Positions 8,304 to 17,579 are shown, counted from the stretch's first letter. The stretch: 64,000 nucleotides of DNA from Lonepinella koalarum (GCF_042926695.1 NZ_CP170642.1:124001-188000); one strand, 5' to 3'. Notes: generated from the sequence alone by a model not told the origin. Made by a program: numbers and translations.

Positions 8304-8774
8304 ATGCCACGTCGTCGTCGTATTGAACCTCGCAAAATTCTGCCAGATCCGAAATTCGGTTCAGAATTACTTGCGAAATTTATTAATGTATTAATGGTAG
8401 ATGGTAAAAAATCTATCGCTGAATCTATCGTTTATGATGCGTTAGAAACCTTAGCACAACGCTCTGGCAAAGAAGCGCTTGAAGCCTTTGAAGTGGCGTT
8501 AGAAAATGTTCGTCCAACGGTGGAAGTAAAATCACGCCGTGTGGGTGGTTCCACTTACCAAGTACCAGTAGAAGTTCGTCCAACTCGTCGTAACGCTTTA
8601 GGTATGCGTTGGATCGTTGAAGCAGCACGTAAACGTGGTGATAAATCCATGGCATTACGTTTAGCCAACGAACTTTCTGATGCGGCTGATAACAAAGGTT
8701 CAGCCGTGAAAAAACGTGAAGATGTTCATCGTATGGCTGAAGCAAACAAAGCGTTTGCTCACTATCGTTGGTAA
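8304..8774 (+). CDS. rpsG: 30S ribosomal protein S7
   Basis: 156 residues, from MPRRRRIEPRKILPDPKFGS to HYRW. A primary binder of the 16S 3' domain that nucleates head assembly. A GGAG ribosome site lies ahead of the ATG. It is second in the str operon and is followed by a strong hairpin (8795-8840) before fusA. Confidence 0.99.
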   Translation: MPRRRRIEPRKILPDPKFGSELLAKFINVLMVDGKKSIAESIVYDALETLAQRSGKEALEAFEVALENVRPTVEVKSRRVGGSTYQVPVEVRPTRRNALGMRWIVEAARKRGDKSMALRLANELSDAADNKGSAVKKREDVHRMAEANKAFAHYRW

Positions 8775-8794
8775 TCAAATCACGATTTTGATTC

Positions 8795-8840
8795 AAGGCT
8801 TTATCGGCAATTTACTCACGGGTAAATTCGATAGAGCCTT
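8795..8840 (+). other. Long stem-loop between rpsG and fusA
   Basis: AAGGCTTTATCG (8795-8806) pairs with CGATAGAGCCTT (8829-8840), with one G-T wobble. An inner stem AATTTAC / GTAAATT extends it around a 6-nt loop. It has no U-tract, so it is more likely a processing or mRNA-stability element than a terminator. Confidence 0.65.
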
Positions 8841-8885
8841 ACCCATATAAAGAATTTAATAGAAAACCAAAACAAGGTAATAATA

Positions 8886-10988
8886 ATGGCTCGTACAACC
8901 CCTATATCACTTTACCGTAATATCGGTATCAGTGCGCACATCGATGCGGGTAAAACAACTACTACTGAGCGTATTTTGTTCTATACTGGTGTAAGTCACA
9001 AAATCGGTGAAGTACACGATGGTGCCGCTACAATGGACTGGATGGAACAAGAACAAGAGCGTGGTATCACCATCACTTCTGCAGCAACTACCGCATTCTG
9101 GTCTGGTATGTCACAACAATATCCACAACACCGTATCAACGTAATCGACACTCCGGGACACGTTGACTTCACTATCGAAGTAGAACGTTCAATGCGTGTA
9201 CTTGATGGTGCGGTAATGGTGTACTGTGCGGTGGGTGGTGTTCAACCACAATCTGAAACCGTATGGCGTCAGGCTAACAAATATAAAGTACCACGTATTG
9301 CGTTCGTGAATAAAATGGACCGTACTGGTGCAAACTTCCTACGCGTAGTTGAACAAATCAAAACTCGCTTAGGCGGTAACGCTGTGCCTCTACAACTGCC
9401 AATCGGTGCAGAAGATAACTTCACGGGTGTGGTTGATTTGTTAAAAATGAAAGCCATCAACTGGAACGAAGCTGACCAAGGTATGACCTTCACTTACGAA
9501 GATATTCCTGCCAACATGCAAGCAGACTGCGAAGAATGGCACCAAAATCTTGTGGAAGCGGCAGCGGAAGCATCAGAAGAATTAATGGAAAAATACTTGG
9601 GTGGTGAAGAATTAACCGAAGAAGAAATCAAAGCAGGGTTACGTCAACGTGCGTTAGCCACTGAGATCATCTTAGTGACCTGTGGTTCTGCATTCAAAAA
9701 CAAAGGTGTTCAAGCGATGCTTGACGCGGTAATTGATTATCTTCCTGCGCCAACTGATATTGCGTCAATCAAAGGTATCAACCCAGATGAAACCGAAGGT
9801 GAGCGTCATGCAGATGATAACGAACCATTTGCGGCATTGGCATTCAAAATTGCTACCGATCCATTCGTGGGTAACTTAACTTTCTTCCGTGTTTACTCTG
9901 GTGTGATTGAGTCTGGTGCAACCGTCTTAAACTCAGTGAAAGATAAACGTGAACGTTTTGGTCGTATCGTACAGATGCACGCCAATAAACGTGAAGAAAT
10001 CAAAGAAGTGCGTGCAGGCGATATCGCTGCTGCTATTGGCTTAAAAGATGTAGGTACTGGTGATACCTTATGTGACTTGAATAAACCGATTATTCTTGAG
10101 CGTATGGAATTCCCAGAGCCTGTAATCTCTGTCGCGGTTGAACCAAAAACCAAAGCTGACCAAGAAAAAATGGGTCTTGCTTTAGGTCGTTTAGCCCAAG
10201 AAGACCCATCATTCCGTGTTCATACGGATGAAGAGTCTGGCGAAACCATCATTTCAGGTATGGGAGAGTTACATTTAGATATTATTGTTGACCGTATGCG
10301 TCGCGAGTTTAAAGTAGAAGCGAACATTGGTAAACCACAAGTATCTTACCGTGAAACGATTCGTACTCGTGTTAACGATGTGGAAGGTAAACACGCTAAA
10401 CAATCGGGTGGTCGTGGTCAATATGGTCATGTGGTGATCGATATGTATCCATTAGATCCTGAAGGTCCGGGTTACGAATTTGTTAACGAAATCAAAGGTG
10501 GGGTTATTCCAGGTGAATACATCCCAGCGGTGGACAAAGGTATCCAAGAACAACTTAAATCAGGTCCATTAGCGGGTTATCCAGTAGTGGATTTAGGTGT
10601 ACGTTTACACTTCGGTTCATACCATGATGTTGACTCATCTGAATTAGCATTTAAATTGGCAGCTTCATTGGCATTTAAAGCAGCGTTTAACCGTGCTAAC
10701 CCAGTATTACTTGAGCCAATCATGAAAGTGGAAGTGGAAACCCCACCAGACTACGTGGGTGATGTTATCGGTGACTTAAGCCGCCGTCGTGCCATGGTGA
10801 ACGGTCAAGAAGCCAACGAATTTGTGGTGAAAATCAACGCCGAAGTGCCATTATCCGAAATGTTCGGTTATGCCACTGACTTGCGTTCACAAACCCAAGG
10901 TCGTGCATCTTACTCAATGGAACCGTTAAAATATGCTGAAGCACCGAAAAACGTGGCTGAAGCAGTAATCGAATCTCGTCGTAAATAA
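8886..10988 (+). CDS. fusA: Elongation factor G
   Basis: 700 residues, full length. The GTPase domain shows the P-loop AHIDAGKTTTTERIL, the switch II motif DTPGHVDF and the base-binding NKMD. Domains II-V follow, with the domain IV QSGGRGQYGHVVID stretch that mimics a tRNA anticodon arm. It drives ribosome translocation and, with RRF, recycling. Third gene of the str operon, with high use of preferred codons. Eight residues (AVIESRRK) end the protein as in E. coli-type EF-G. Confidence 0.99.
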   Translation: MARTTPISLYRNIGISAHIDAGKTTTTERILFYTGVSHKIGEVHDGAATMDWMEQEQERGITITSAATTAFWSGMSQQYPQHRINVIDTPGHVDFTIEVERSMRVLDGAVMVYCAVGGVQPQSETVWRQANKYKVPRIAFVNKMDRTGANFLRVVEQIKTRLGGNAVPLQLPIGAEDNFTGVVDLLKMKAINWNEADQGMTFTYEDIPANMQADCEEWHQNLVEAAAEASEELMEKYLGGEELTEEEIKAGLRQRALATEIILVTCGSAFKNKGVQAMLDAVIDYLPAPTDIASIKGINPDETEGERHADDNEPFAALAFKIATDPFVGNLTFFRVYSGVIESGATVLNSVKDKRERFGRIVQMHANKREEIKEVRAGDIAAAIGLKDVGTGDTLCDLNKPIILERMEFPEPVISVAVEPKTKADQEKMGLALGRLAQEDPSFRVHTDEESGETIISGMGELHLDIIVDRMRREFKVEANIGKPQVSYRETIRTRVNDVEGKHAKQSGGRGQYGHVVIDMYPLDPEGPGYEFVNEIKGGVIPGEYIPAVDKGIQEQLKSGPLAGYPVVDLGVRLHFGSYHDVDSSELAFKLAASLAFKAAFNRANPVLLEPIMKVEVETPPDYVGDVIGDLSRRRAMVNGQEANEFVVKINAEVPLSEMFGYATDLRSQTQGRASYSMEPLKYAEAPKNVAEAVIESRRK

Positions 10989-11057
10989 AACTTTATTTAA
11001 CAAAAACTCCCTAAAATTGCACCGCGGTTTTAGGGACTCACAAAAGGAAACTGAAAA

Positions 11058-12242
11058 GTGTCTAAAGAAAAATTTGAACGTACAAAACCGCACGTTAACG
11101 TGGGTACAATCGGCCACGTTGACCATGGTAAAACAACTTTAACAGCAGCAATTACTACCGTATTAGCAAAACACTACGGCGGTGCAGCGCGTGCATTTGA
11201 CCAAATTGACAATGCACCAGAAGAAAAAGCGCGTGGTATCACCATCAACACATCACACGTTGAATACGATACCCCAACTCGTCACTATGCACACGTTGAC
11301 TGTCCAGGACACGCCGACTATGTGAAAAACATGATCACTGGTGCGGCACAAATGGACGGCGCTATTCTTGTAGTAGCAGCAACTGACGGCCCAATGCCAC
11401 AAACACGTGAGCACATCTTATTAGGTCGCCAAGTAGGCGTGCCATATATCATCGTATTCTTAAACAAATGCGACATGGTAGATGACGAAGAGTTATTAGA
11501 ATTAGTGGAAATGGAAGTGCGTGAACTTCTTTCACAATACGACTTCCCGGGTGACGACACGCCAATCGTACGTGGTTCAGCCTTAAAAGCCTTAGAAGGT
11601 GAAGCAGAATGGGAAGAAAAAATTCTTGAGTTGGCTAACCATTTAGATACTTACATTCCAGAACCTGAACGTGCGATTGACCAACCGTTCTTATTACCAA
11701 TTGAAGACGTATTCTCCATTTCTGGTCGTGGTACTGTAGTAACAGGTCGTGTAGAACGTGGTATTATCCGTACTGGTGATGAAGTGGAAATCGTGGGTAT
11801 CAAAGATACCGCGAAAACAACCGTAACGGGTGTAGAAATGTTCCGTAAATTACTTGACGAAGGTCGTGCAGGTGAAAACATCGGTGCATTATTGCGTGGT
11901 ACAAAACGTGAAGAAATCGAACGTGGTCAAGTATTGGCAAAACCGGGTTCAATTACCCCACACACAGATTTCGAATCAGAAGTTTATGTCTTGTCAAAAG
12001 AAGAAGGTGGTCGTCACACTCCATTCTTCAAAGGTTACCGTCCACAATTCTATTTCCGTACCACAGACGTAACAGGTACAATCGAATTACCAGAAGGCGT
12101 GGAAATGGTTATGCCAGGCGACAACATCAAAATGACTGTGAGCCTAATCCACCCAATTGCGATGGACCAAGGTTTACGCTTTGCGATTCGTGAAGGCGGA
12201 CGTACAGTAGGTGCTGGCGTGGTAGCGAAAATTGTTAAATAA
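11058..12242 (+). CDS. tufA: Elongation factor Tu
   Basis: 394 residues from a GTG start (11058) preceded by AGGAAA. The P-loop GHVDHGKTTLT, switch I RGITINTSHVEYDT, switch II DCPGHADY and NKCD are all present. It delivers aminoacyl-tRNA to the ribosome. It closes the str operon and is followed by a GC-rich terminator. Gammaproteobacteria usually carry a second tuf copy elsewhere; it is not in this window. Confidence 0.99.
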   Translation: MSKEKFERTKPHVNVGTIGHVDHGKTTLTAAITTVLAKHYGGAARAFDQIDNAPEEKARGITINTSHVEYDTPTRHYAHVDCPGHADYVKNMITGAAQMDGAILVVAATDGPMPQTREHILLGRQVGVPYIIVFLNKCDMVDDEELLELVEMEVRELLSQYDFPGDDTPIVRGSALKALEGEAEWEEKILELANHLDTYIPEPERAIDQPFLLPIEDVFSISGRGTVVTGRVERGIIRTGDEVEIVGIKDTAKTTVTGVEMFRKLLDEGRAGENIGALLRGTKREEIERGQVLAKPGSITPHTDFESEVYVLSKEEGGRHTPFFKGYRPQFYFRTTDVTGTIELPEGVEMVMPGDNIKMTVSLIHPIAMDQGLRFAIREGGRTVGAGVVAKIVK

Positions 12243-12268
12243 TTAACGATTTAACGAATATATTTTAG

Positions 12269-12291
12269 GGGCGTATTCAATACGCCCTTTT
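12269..12291 (+). terminator. Rho-independent terminator of the str operon
   Basis: The stem GGGCGTA / TACGCCC has a 5-nt loop and is followed by TTTT. It lies 27 bp after tufA. Confidence 0.88.
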
Positions 12292-12435
12292 GTATAAGTA
12301 AATTACTATTTTTCTTATCTATCTTTCATCATGAAAACACAAATTAGCCATATATCTTTGTCAAAATATGCTCAAATGTAATAATTTTTATCATTTCTTT
12401 TCGAGTATAAAAGAGAATTGTAAAGATGTTGAGAT

Positions 12436-12463
12436 TTGTTTGTATTTAGTAAAACTTTATATT
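12436..12463 (+). promoter_or_regulatory. Candidate promoter of the second lipoprotein gene
   Basis: TTGTTT (12436-12441), a 16-bp spacer and TATATT (12458-12463). The resulting leader would be about 135 nt long and purine-rich. The remainder of 12292-12604 is AT-rich with no gene that I can see. Confidence 0.35.
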
Positions 12464-12604
12464 ATCATGTCGCCTAATCTAATCTGGTTAGTAGATTTTT
12501 TTCCGGATGATAGAGGTAGGATGACAGAGTAGTTAAGACAGAAAGATTGAGAGAAGAAAAGAGGAATACAGGGTATATCCATAGTAATCAAGAGGAATCA
12601 ATTT

Positions 12605-13072
12605 ATGAGTAAGTTTTGCAAATTTTTTGCTAAAAGTGGTTTAGGATGCGTTGTTATTGCCTGTTTATCATTAACAGCATGTGCAACCAATACTACTCCA
12701 AATCGTACTGTTACAGGTACAGAAGTCGGTACTGTTGCTGTTTTCACTGATGGTAGTTTGAAAAATGATGTTACTTTGGCGATTGATGGGCGTTTTTTTG
12801 CAGCTTTAGATCGTAATAGTCGTGTTGAACAACGAATTTGTTCGGGTAATCATACCTTGCAGGCTGTTGTGGCTGACGATTATCAAGTAAAAATCAAAAA
12901 TAATCAAAAAATTATCGTTGAAACCGCAAAAGTAAATTATATTAAAGTTTCACAAAATACACAGGGCTTAGTGTTAACCTCGGCAACATCAGCTGAATTT
13001 AACCGAGTACCGAATGTAAAAAATTCAAAATTAGTTTCTCGTTTAACTAATGATCTTATCAAGTGTAAGTAA
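12605..13072 (+). CDS. Predicted lipoprotein, function unknown
   Basis: 155 residues. It has a basic N-terminus, a hydrophobic stretch and the lipobox LTAC with lipidated Cys at about residue 27. The mature domain begins TNTTPNRTVTGTEVGTVAVF and is rich in beta-strand-like segments (TLAIDGRFFAALD, NHTLQAVVAD), reminiscent of small lipoproteins that carry a ligand-binding or carbohydrate-type fold, but I do not recognise the family. Two Cys (RICSG and the terminal IKCK) could pair. AAGAGGAATC provides a ribosome site. The gene stands alone, ahead of decayed sequence. Confidence 0.8.
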   Translation: MSKFCKFFAKSGLGCVVIACLSLTACATNTTPNRTVTGTEVGTVAVFTDGSLKNDVTLAIDGRFFAALDRNSRVEQRICSGNHTLQAVVADDYQVKIKNNQKIIVETAKVNYIKVSQNTQGLVLTSATSAEFNRVPNVKNSKLVSRLTNDLIKCK

Positions 13073-13178
13073 ATTAATGTTTTAGGATAAAAAATCAACG
13101 TATTGTTAAAAATGAAAAGTGCTACTGTTGACGCACAGACAATTAAAGTACCAACCAATAAACTAAGTGCTGTTGTAG

Positions 13179-13446
13179 TTAAACTTCCAGCAGATCGGTA
13201 ATTTCATCTTTATAGGTCTGCAATTAATGATAGGTATCTAAAATATCCGCTTGATCGGAAAGGGGATTTTTTAACTCAAACCCTACCAAGGGGGGACCAT
13301 TAACAAAACCAATCACATCAGACGGACTCACACGAAAAAATTTGCTGTTTTCATCAATTGAGCATCGGTATGTGAGACCAGCCTAATGCGACTAAATGCT
13401 CAAGGGTAAGGTTTTCAATGGATTCTTCGTTGATGTTGAGTGGCAT
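13179..13446 (-). pseudogene. Remnant of a type I restriction enzyme R subunit (hsdR)
   Basis: Read on the minus strand from an ATG at 13446, the first 30 codons give MPLNINEESIENLTLEHLV and an LGW, then a TGA at 13354-13356. In another frame (about 13179-13316) comes VIGFVNGPPLVGFELKNP, then DILDTYH-stop-LQTYKDEITDLL. The NG-PLV-ELKNP and QLQTYK-EI-DL patterns are those of the HsdR N-terminal nuclease region, where the stop replaces the usual Gln. The piece has a frameshift, an internal nonsense codon and a shortened spacing, and no HsdS or HsdM neighbours. It is a dead fragment. An unassigned 29-codon open frame (13112-13201, plus) lies beside it. Confidence 0.75.
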
Positions 13447-13470
13447 AATTCTTCCTTATTTATCTTATTT

Positions 13471-13572
13471 ACTCCGCACTGACGTACGGAGTTAGGCATA
13501 GTCTCGCTACGCCGTAGCTATAGTCAGATGCGGAGCATCGTTATTTGTTTAGCCTTGTACGTGAGTATGGGG
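13471..13572. repeat. ~100-bp dyad repeat, copy A (upstream of gyrB)
   Basis: The left hairpin is ACTCCG / CGGAGT. An inner dyad GATGCGGAGCATC follows and the right end is CCTTGTACGTGAGTATGGGG. The same order of landmarks is found at 16126 and 48953. Confidence 0.7.
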
Positions 13573-13628
13573 TCTCTTCTCTTCTTGCCTTGATGTGTGC
13601 AGAGCGTAGATGTTTTTTCTGTGAGAAT

Positions 13629-13638
13629 ATGCTATAAT
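13629..13638 (+). promoter_or_regulatory. Extended -10 promoter of gyrB
   Basis: TGCTATAAT (TG at 13630-13631, TATAAT at 13633-13638) is an extended -10 element lying 33 bp ahead of the gyrB ATG; the -35 region is poor. gyrB promoters are often weak at -35 and supercoiling-sensitive. Confidence 0.55.
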
Positions 13639-13671
13639 TCCCCTAATTTTTTCACCTAATTGAGAAACCCT

Positions 13672-16122
13672 ATGACAGATAATATCCAACCAGAATCACA
13701 ACAACCCGAATACGGTGCAAGCAGTATTAAAGTATTAAAAGGCTTAGATGCCGTGCGGAAACGACCTGGGATGTATATCGGCGATACGGATGACGGTACA
13801 GGGTTGCATCATATGGTGTTTGAAGTAGTGGATAATGCTATTGATGAGGCGTTAGCCGGGCATTGTAAAGATATTATTGTTACCATTCATGAAGATAATT
13901 CTGTTTCTGTGCAAGATGATGGACGTGGAATTCCAGTAGATATTCACCCTGAAGAAGGGGTGTCGGCAGCAGAAGTGATTATGACCGTGTTGCACGCTGG
14001 CGGTAAATTTGATGATAATTCCTATAAAGTGTCGGGTGGCTTGCATGGCGTGGGGGTTTCCGTGGTGAATGCCCTTTCCGATAAATTATTGCTCATCATT
14101 CGTCGTCAAGGGCATGTTTATGAACAAACCTATCATTTAGGTGAACCTCAAGCTCCACTGGCACAAATTGGCGATACCAGCAAAACAGGTACCACCGTAC
14201 GTTTTTGGCCGAGTTCAACCATTTTTAGTAAAACCGTATTTGAATATGAGATTTTGAAAAAACGCTTGCGTGAATTGTCATTCTTAAATTCGGGCGTGTC
14301 GATTAAATTGTTTGATGAACGGGATGGTACGCAGGATCATTTTCATTATGAGGGTGGCATTCAGGCTTTTGTGGAATATTTAAACCAAAATAAAACTCCG
14401 ATTCATCCGAAACCGTTTTATTTCAGCATGGAAAAAGACGGTATTGGGGTGGAAATATCGTTACAATGGAATGACAGTTACAACGAAAATATTTACTGCT
14501 TTACCAACAATATTCCACAACGTGACGGTGGTACCCATTTGGCTGGTTTCCGTGGTGCCTTGACTCGCACCTTAAATAGCTATATGGAAAAGTCGGGCTT
14601 AAATAAAAAAGGCAAAAGTGACAAAGACAAAGTGGAGACATCGGGCGATGATGCTCGTGAGGGGTTAGTGGCGATTGTGTCAGTGAAAGTGCCGGATCCA
14701 AAATTTTCTTCACAAACCAAAGATAAATTGGTGTCGTCCGAAGTGAAAGGGGCGGTGGAATCCGCTATGAATGAGCGTTTGCAGGAATATTTAGAAGAAA
14801 ATCCAAATGATGCGAAAATTATTGCCACCAAAATTGTGGATGCAGCTCGTGCTAGAGAAGCCGCTCGCAAAGCCCGTGAAATGACCAGACGTAAAGGCGT
14901 GTTGGATATTGCGGGTCTTCCGGGTAAATTAGCCGATTGTCAAGAACGAGATCCAGCATTTTCTGAACTTTACCTTGTAGAGGGTGATTCTGCGGGCGGT
15001 TCGGCTAAACAAGGGCGGAATCGTAAAAATCAAGCAATTTTGCCGTTGAAAGGGAAAATCTTAAACGTGGAAAAAGCCCGTTTTGACAAAATGCTATCTT
15101 CGCAAGAAGTGGGGACGTTAATCACCGCTCTCGGCTGTGGTATCGGGCGTGATGAATATAATCCTGATAAAATGCGTTACCACAAAGTGATTATTATGAC
15201 TGATGCGGACGTGGACGGTTCACATATTCGCACCTTGTTATTAACATTCTTCTATCGTCAAATGCCAGAAATCATTGAACGAGGTTTTGTTTACATTGCT
15301 CAACCGCCACTTTATAAAGTGAAAAAAGGCAAGCAAGAACAATATATTAAAGATGAACCAGCGATGGTGGAATATGAATTAGCGATTGCCTTGAACGATG
15401 CAGCATTATATGTTAATCCCAATGCCCCAGCAATGACGGGTTTGCCGTTGGAACAATTGGTGACCGAATATAACAATGTGACGCAAATGATCGCAAGGTT
15501 ACACCGCCGTTATCCTGAAGCCTTGTTGAAAGAATTGATATATTATCCAGTGTTCACTCTTGAGCTAATGAAAGACCAAACCGTGGTGGAAAATTGGGCG
15601 AATTTATTGGTAGAACGCTTAAAAGAGAAAGACAGCAATGGCAACCATTATTCGCACCAAGTGGTATATAACCAAGAACGTCAGCTCCATGAGATGTTAC
15701 TTACTGTACGTACACACGGCATTGACGCTCATTACAGTCTTGATTACGCTTTTGCCACAGGCAATGAATATGCGCGTATTACGAAACTTGGTAAACAGTT
15801 AAATGATCTGTTGGAAGACGGTGCATATATTACTCGTGGTGAACGCCGTTTAGATGTAAGCAGTTTTGATCAAGCGGTAGATTGGTTAGTGAAAGAATCT
15901 CGTCGTGGTTTAACTGTGCAACGTTATAAAGGATTAGGCGAAATGAATCCAGAACAACTTTGGGAAACCACCATGGATCCGGAAGCACGTCATATGTTGC
16001 AAGTGACGATTAAAGATGCAGTTGAAGCGGATCAGTTGTTTACTACGTTGATGGGCGATGAAGTAGAGCCAAGACGGGACTTTATTGAGAGTAATGCGCT
16101 GAGAGCGAATTTAGATATTTAA
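13672..16122 (+). CDS. gyrB: DNA gyrase subunit B
   Basis: 816 residues from the ATG at 13672 (an in-frame TTG at 13660 adds four residues but lacks a better ribosome site). ATPase subunit of gyrase. The GHKL motifs are EVVDNAIDEALAGH, DDGRGIPVD and GGLHGVGVSVVNALS. The Toprim motifs are EGDSAGGSAKQGR and DADVDGSHIRTLLL. The C-terminal QRYKGLGEMNPEQLWETTM interacts with GyrA. The long insert between Toprim and tail is as in E. coli-type GyrB. It is monocistronic here and has a dyad repeat on each side. Confidence 0.98.
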   Translation: MTDNIQPESQQPEYGASSIKVLKGLDAVRKRPGMYIGDTDDGTGLHHMVFEVVDNAIDEALAGHCKDIIVTIHEDNSVSVQDDGRGIPVDIHPEEGVSAAEVIMTVLHAGGKFDDNSYKVSGGLHGVGVSVVNALSDKLLLIIRRQGHVYEQTYHLGEPQAPLAQIGDTSKTGTTVRFWPSSTIFSKTVFEYEILKKRLRELSFLNSGVSIKLFDERDGTQDHFHYEGGIQAFVEYLNQNKTPIHPKPFYFSMEKDGIGVEISLQWNDSYNENIYCFTNNIPQRDGGTHLAGFRGALTRTLNSYMEKSGLNKKGKSDKDKVETSGDDAREGLVAIVSVKVPDPKFSSQTKDKLVSSEVKGAVESAMNERLQEYLEENPNDAKIIATKIVDAARAREAARKAREMTRRKGVLDIAGLPGKLADCQERDPAFSELYLVEGDSAGGSAKQGRNRKNQAILPLKGKILNVEKARFDKMLSSQEVGTLITALGCGIGRDEYNPDKMRYHKVIIMTDADVDGSHIRTLLLTFFYRQMPEIIERGFVYIAQPPLYKVKKGKQEQYIKDEPAMVEYELAIALNDAALYVNPNAPAMTGLPLEQLVTEYNNVTQMIARLHRRYPEALLKELIYYPVFTLELMKDQTVVENWANLLVERLKEKDSNGNHYSHQVVYNQERQLHEMLLTVRTHGIDAHYSLDYAFATGNEYARITKLGKQLNDLLEDGAYITRGERRLDVSSFDQAVDWLVKESRRGLTVQRYKGLGEMNPEQLWETTMDPEARHMLQVTIKDAVEADQLFTTLMGDEVEPRRDFIESNALRANLDI

Positions 16123-16125
16123 TCG

Positions 16126-16230
16126 CCGAGTACTAATGTACTCGGTTAGGATTGTAACGTGATGCCGTTGCTTTGTTGATAAGACGTGGAACGTCGTAAT
16201 ATACTTAACCCTGTACGAGAGTGCAGGGTT
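16126..16230. repeat. ~100-bp dyad repeat, copy C (downstream of gyrB)
   Basis: It starts 3 bp after the gyrB stop with the perfect stem CCGAGTAC / GTACTCGG, has a degenerate middle, and ends CCCTGTACGAGAGTGCAGGG followed by TTTCTT. The last hairpin may double as the gyrB terminator. It shares landmarks and spacing with copies at 13471 and 48953 but is the most diverged. Confidence 0.65.
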
Positions 16231-16248
16231 TCTTAAAAGGAAAAAATT

Positions 16249-16686
16249 ATGCCAACCCCAATTGCTATCATTACTGGTTCCACCCTCGGTGGCGCCGAAT
16301 ACGTCGCCGATCATCTCGCCGATTGCCTTGCACAACAAGATTTTGATGTTCAACTGGAAAATAACGCCAGCTTTGCTGATGTCGCAAGCCAAAAACTTTG
16401 GCTGATTGTGACTTCTACCCACGGTGCTGGAGAGTTACCCGAAAATATCCAACCCTTTATCGAAGAAGTGAAACAACAGGATTTAACGGGTGTGCATTTT
16501 GCGGTGGTAGGATTAGGCAATTCCGATTATGATACGTTCTGCTATGCGGTGGATACGGTTGAGCAAGTCTTGACGGTACAAGGTGCGGTGCAAATTTGTG
16601 AAAGTTTACGCATTGATGTGGTGGAAGTAGAAGATCAAGACCAAACAGCGGAAGAGTGGTTACCTAACCTGCTCAATGCACTGTAA
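16249..16686 (+). CDS. mioC: Flavodoxin-fold protein MioC
   Basis: 145 residues, short-chain flavodoxin. The FMN phosphate loop TGSTLGGAEYVADHL and the isoalloxazine-contacting STHGAGELPENI and GLGNSDYDTFC motifs are present. E. coli MioC is an FMN protein needed for biotin synthase activity in vitro. The ATG is preceded by AAAAGGAAAAA. Here it lies behind gyrB and not next to the replication origin genes in view. Confidence 0.9.
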   Translation: MPTPIAIITGSTLGGAEYVADHLADCLAQQDFDVQLENNASFADVASQKLWLIVTSTHGAGELPENIQPFIEEVKQQDLTGVHFAVVGLGNSDYDTFCYAVDTVEQVLTVQGAVQICESLRIDVVEVEDQDQTAEEWLPNLLNAL

Positions 16687-16731
16687 ATTGTTTAAAAATA
16701 CGATCTAGATCAAAAAACAGAAAAATAAAAT

Positions 16732-16759
16732 TTGACAGCAATTAACGCAATGCTAGAAT
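16732..16759 (+). promoter_or_regulatory. yagU promoter, with FNR/CRP-like site upstream
   Basis: Consensus TTGACA (16732-16737), a 16-bp spacer and TAGAAT (16754-16759), with TGC just before the -10. On the minus strand 16700-16713 reads TTGATCTAGATCGT, 8 of 10 informative bases of an FNR box, centred about 60 bp before the expected start of transcription. Confidence 0.6.
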
Positions 16760-16872
16760 GTTCCAGCGTTAATTTTGACTTATAAAACGCCATAAACCCT
16801 CGTATTAACTGGTATGATAAGAGTTAATGCAGGGTTAAATACAATTCATTTTTATTATTCTTGGAGCCTATT

Positions 16873-17514
16873 ATGTCAGGTATTTTTCAACAAACTGATC
16901 CATCACGTCGTCGTTATGGTTTAGCCGTGTTTATCGGTATTATCGCTGGTTTTATCTCTGCATTCGTAAAATGGGGTGCTGAACATCCACTCCCACCACG
17001 TAGCCCGCTTGATCTATTTACATCGGCTTGTCCGCAACCTGTATTGGATGCATTAAATTCAGGTGCTATCGCAATGGATGGTGCATTACAACAATGTTCA
17101 CGTGCATTTTTAAATCCGCCACACGTTTTCTTACGTGATTATATTGGTATTGATCCAACTGCTGCCGTATTTAATTTTGCAGACTACGATTTCAACTGGA
17201 TTGGTTTCACCCACATTTTATTTTCGTTAGTGTTTGCTATTGGTTACTGTGTTGTAGCAGAGCGTTTCCCGAAAATCAAATTCTGGCAAGGTATGGGAGC
17301 AGGTATCATTGCAACTATTGCAGTTCACTATATTAGTTTCCCGTTATTAGGTTTAACTCCACCAGTGGCGGATTGGCCTTGGTATGAACACGTTTCTGAA
17401 ATCGTGGGTCATATCTTATGGTTCTGGTCAATTGAGATGATTCGTCGTGACTTACGCAACCGTTACACCGGCGAACCAGATCCAGAAATTCCTTTAAGTC
17501 AAGGTCATCGTTAA
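16873..17514 (+). CDS. yagU: YagU family (DUF1440) inner membrane protein
   Basis: 213 residues from the ATG at 16873, chosen because GGAG lies 6 bp ahead. The YagU family is recognised by the start RRYGLAVFIGIIAGFISAFVKWGAEHPLPPR and the C-terminal WPWYEHVSEIVGHILWFW segment. Four hydrophobic segments are visible (about 16-34, 115-135, 148-165 and 183-197). E. coli YagU has been linked to acid resistance; the mechanism is unknown. It is monocistronic, with its own promoter and terminator. Confidence 0.88.
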   Translation: MSGIFQQTDPSRRRYGLAVFIGIIAGFISAFVKWGAEHPLPPRSPLDLFTSACPQPVLDALNSGAIAMDGALQQCSRAFLNPPHVFLRDYIGIDPTAAVFNFADYDFNWIGFTHILFSLVFAIGYCVVAERFPKIKFWQGMGAGIIATIAVHYISFPLLGLTPPVADWPWYEHVSEIVGHILWFWSIEMIRRDLRNRYTGEPDPEIPLSQGHR

Positions 17515-17538
17515 TTTTAACGATTTAGTCTTGATGAG

Positions 17539-17568
17539 AAACCCGAACAACAGATGTTCGGGTTTTTT
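17539..17568. terminator. Terminator after yagU (faces nudJ)
   Basis: The 10-bp stem AAACCCGAAC / GTTCGGGTTT is followed by TTT; it may work in both directions between the convergent yagU and nudJ. Confidence 0.85.
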
Positions 17569-17579
17569 GTTATTAAAGG

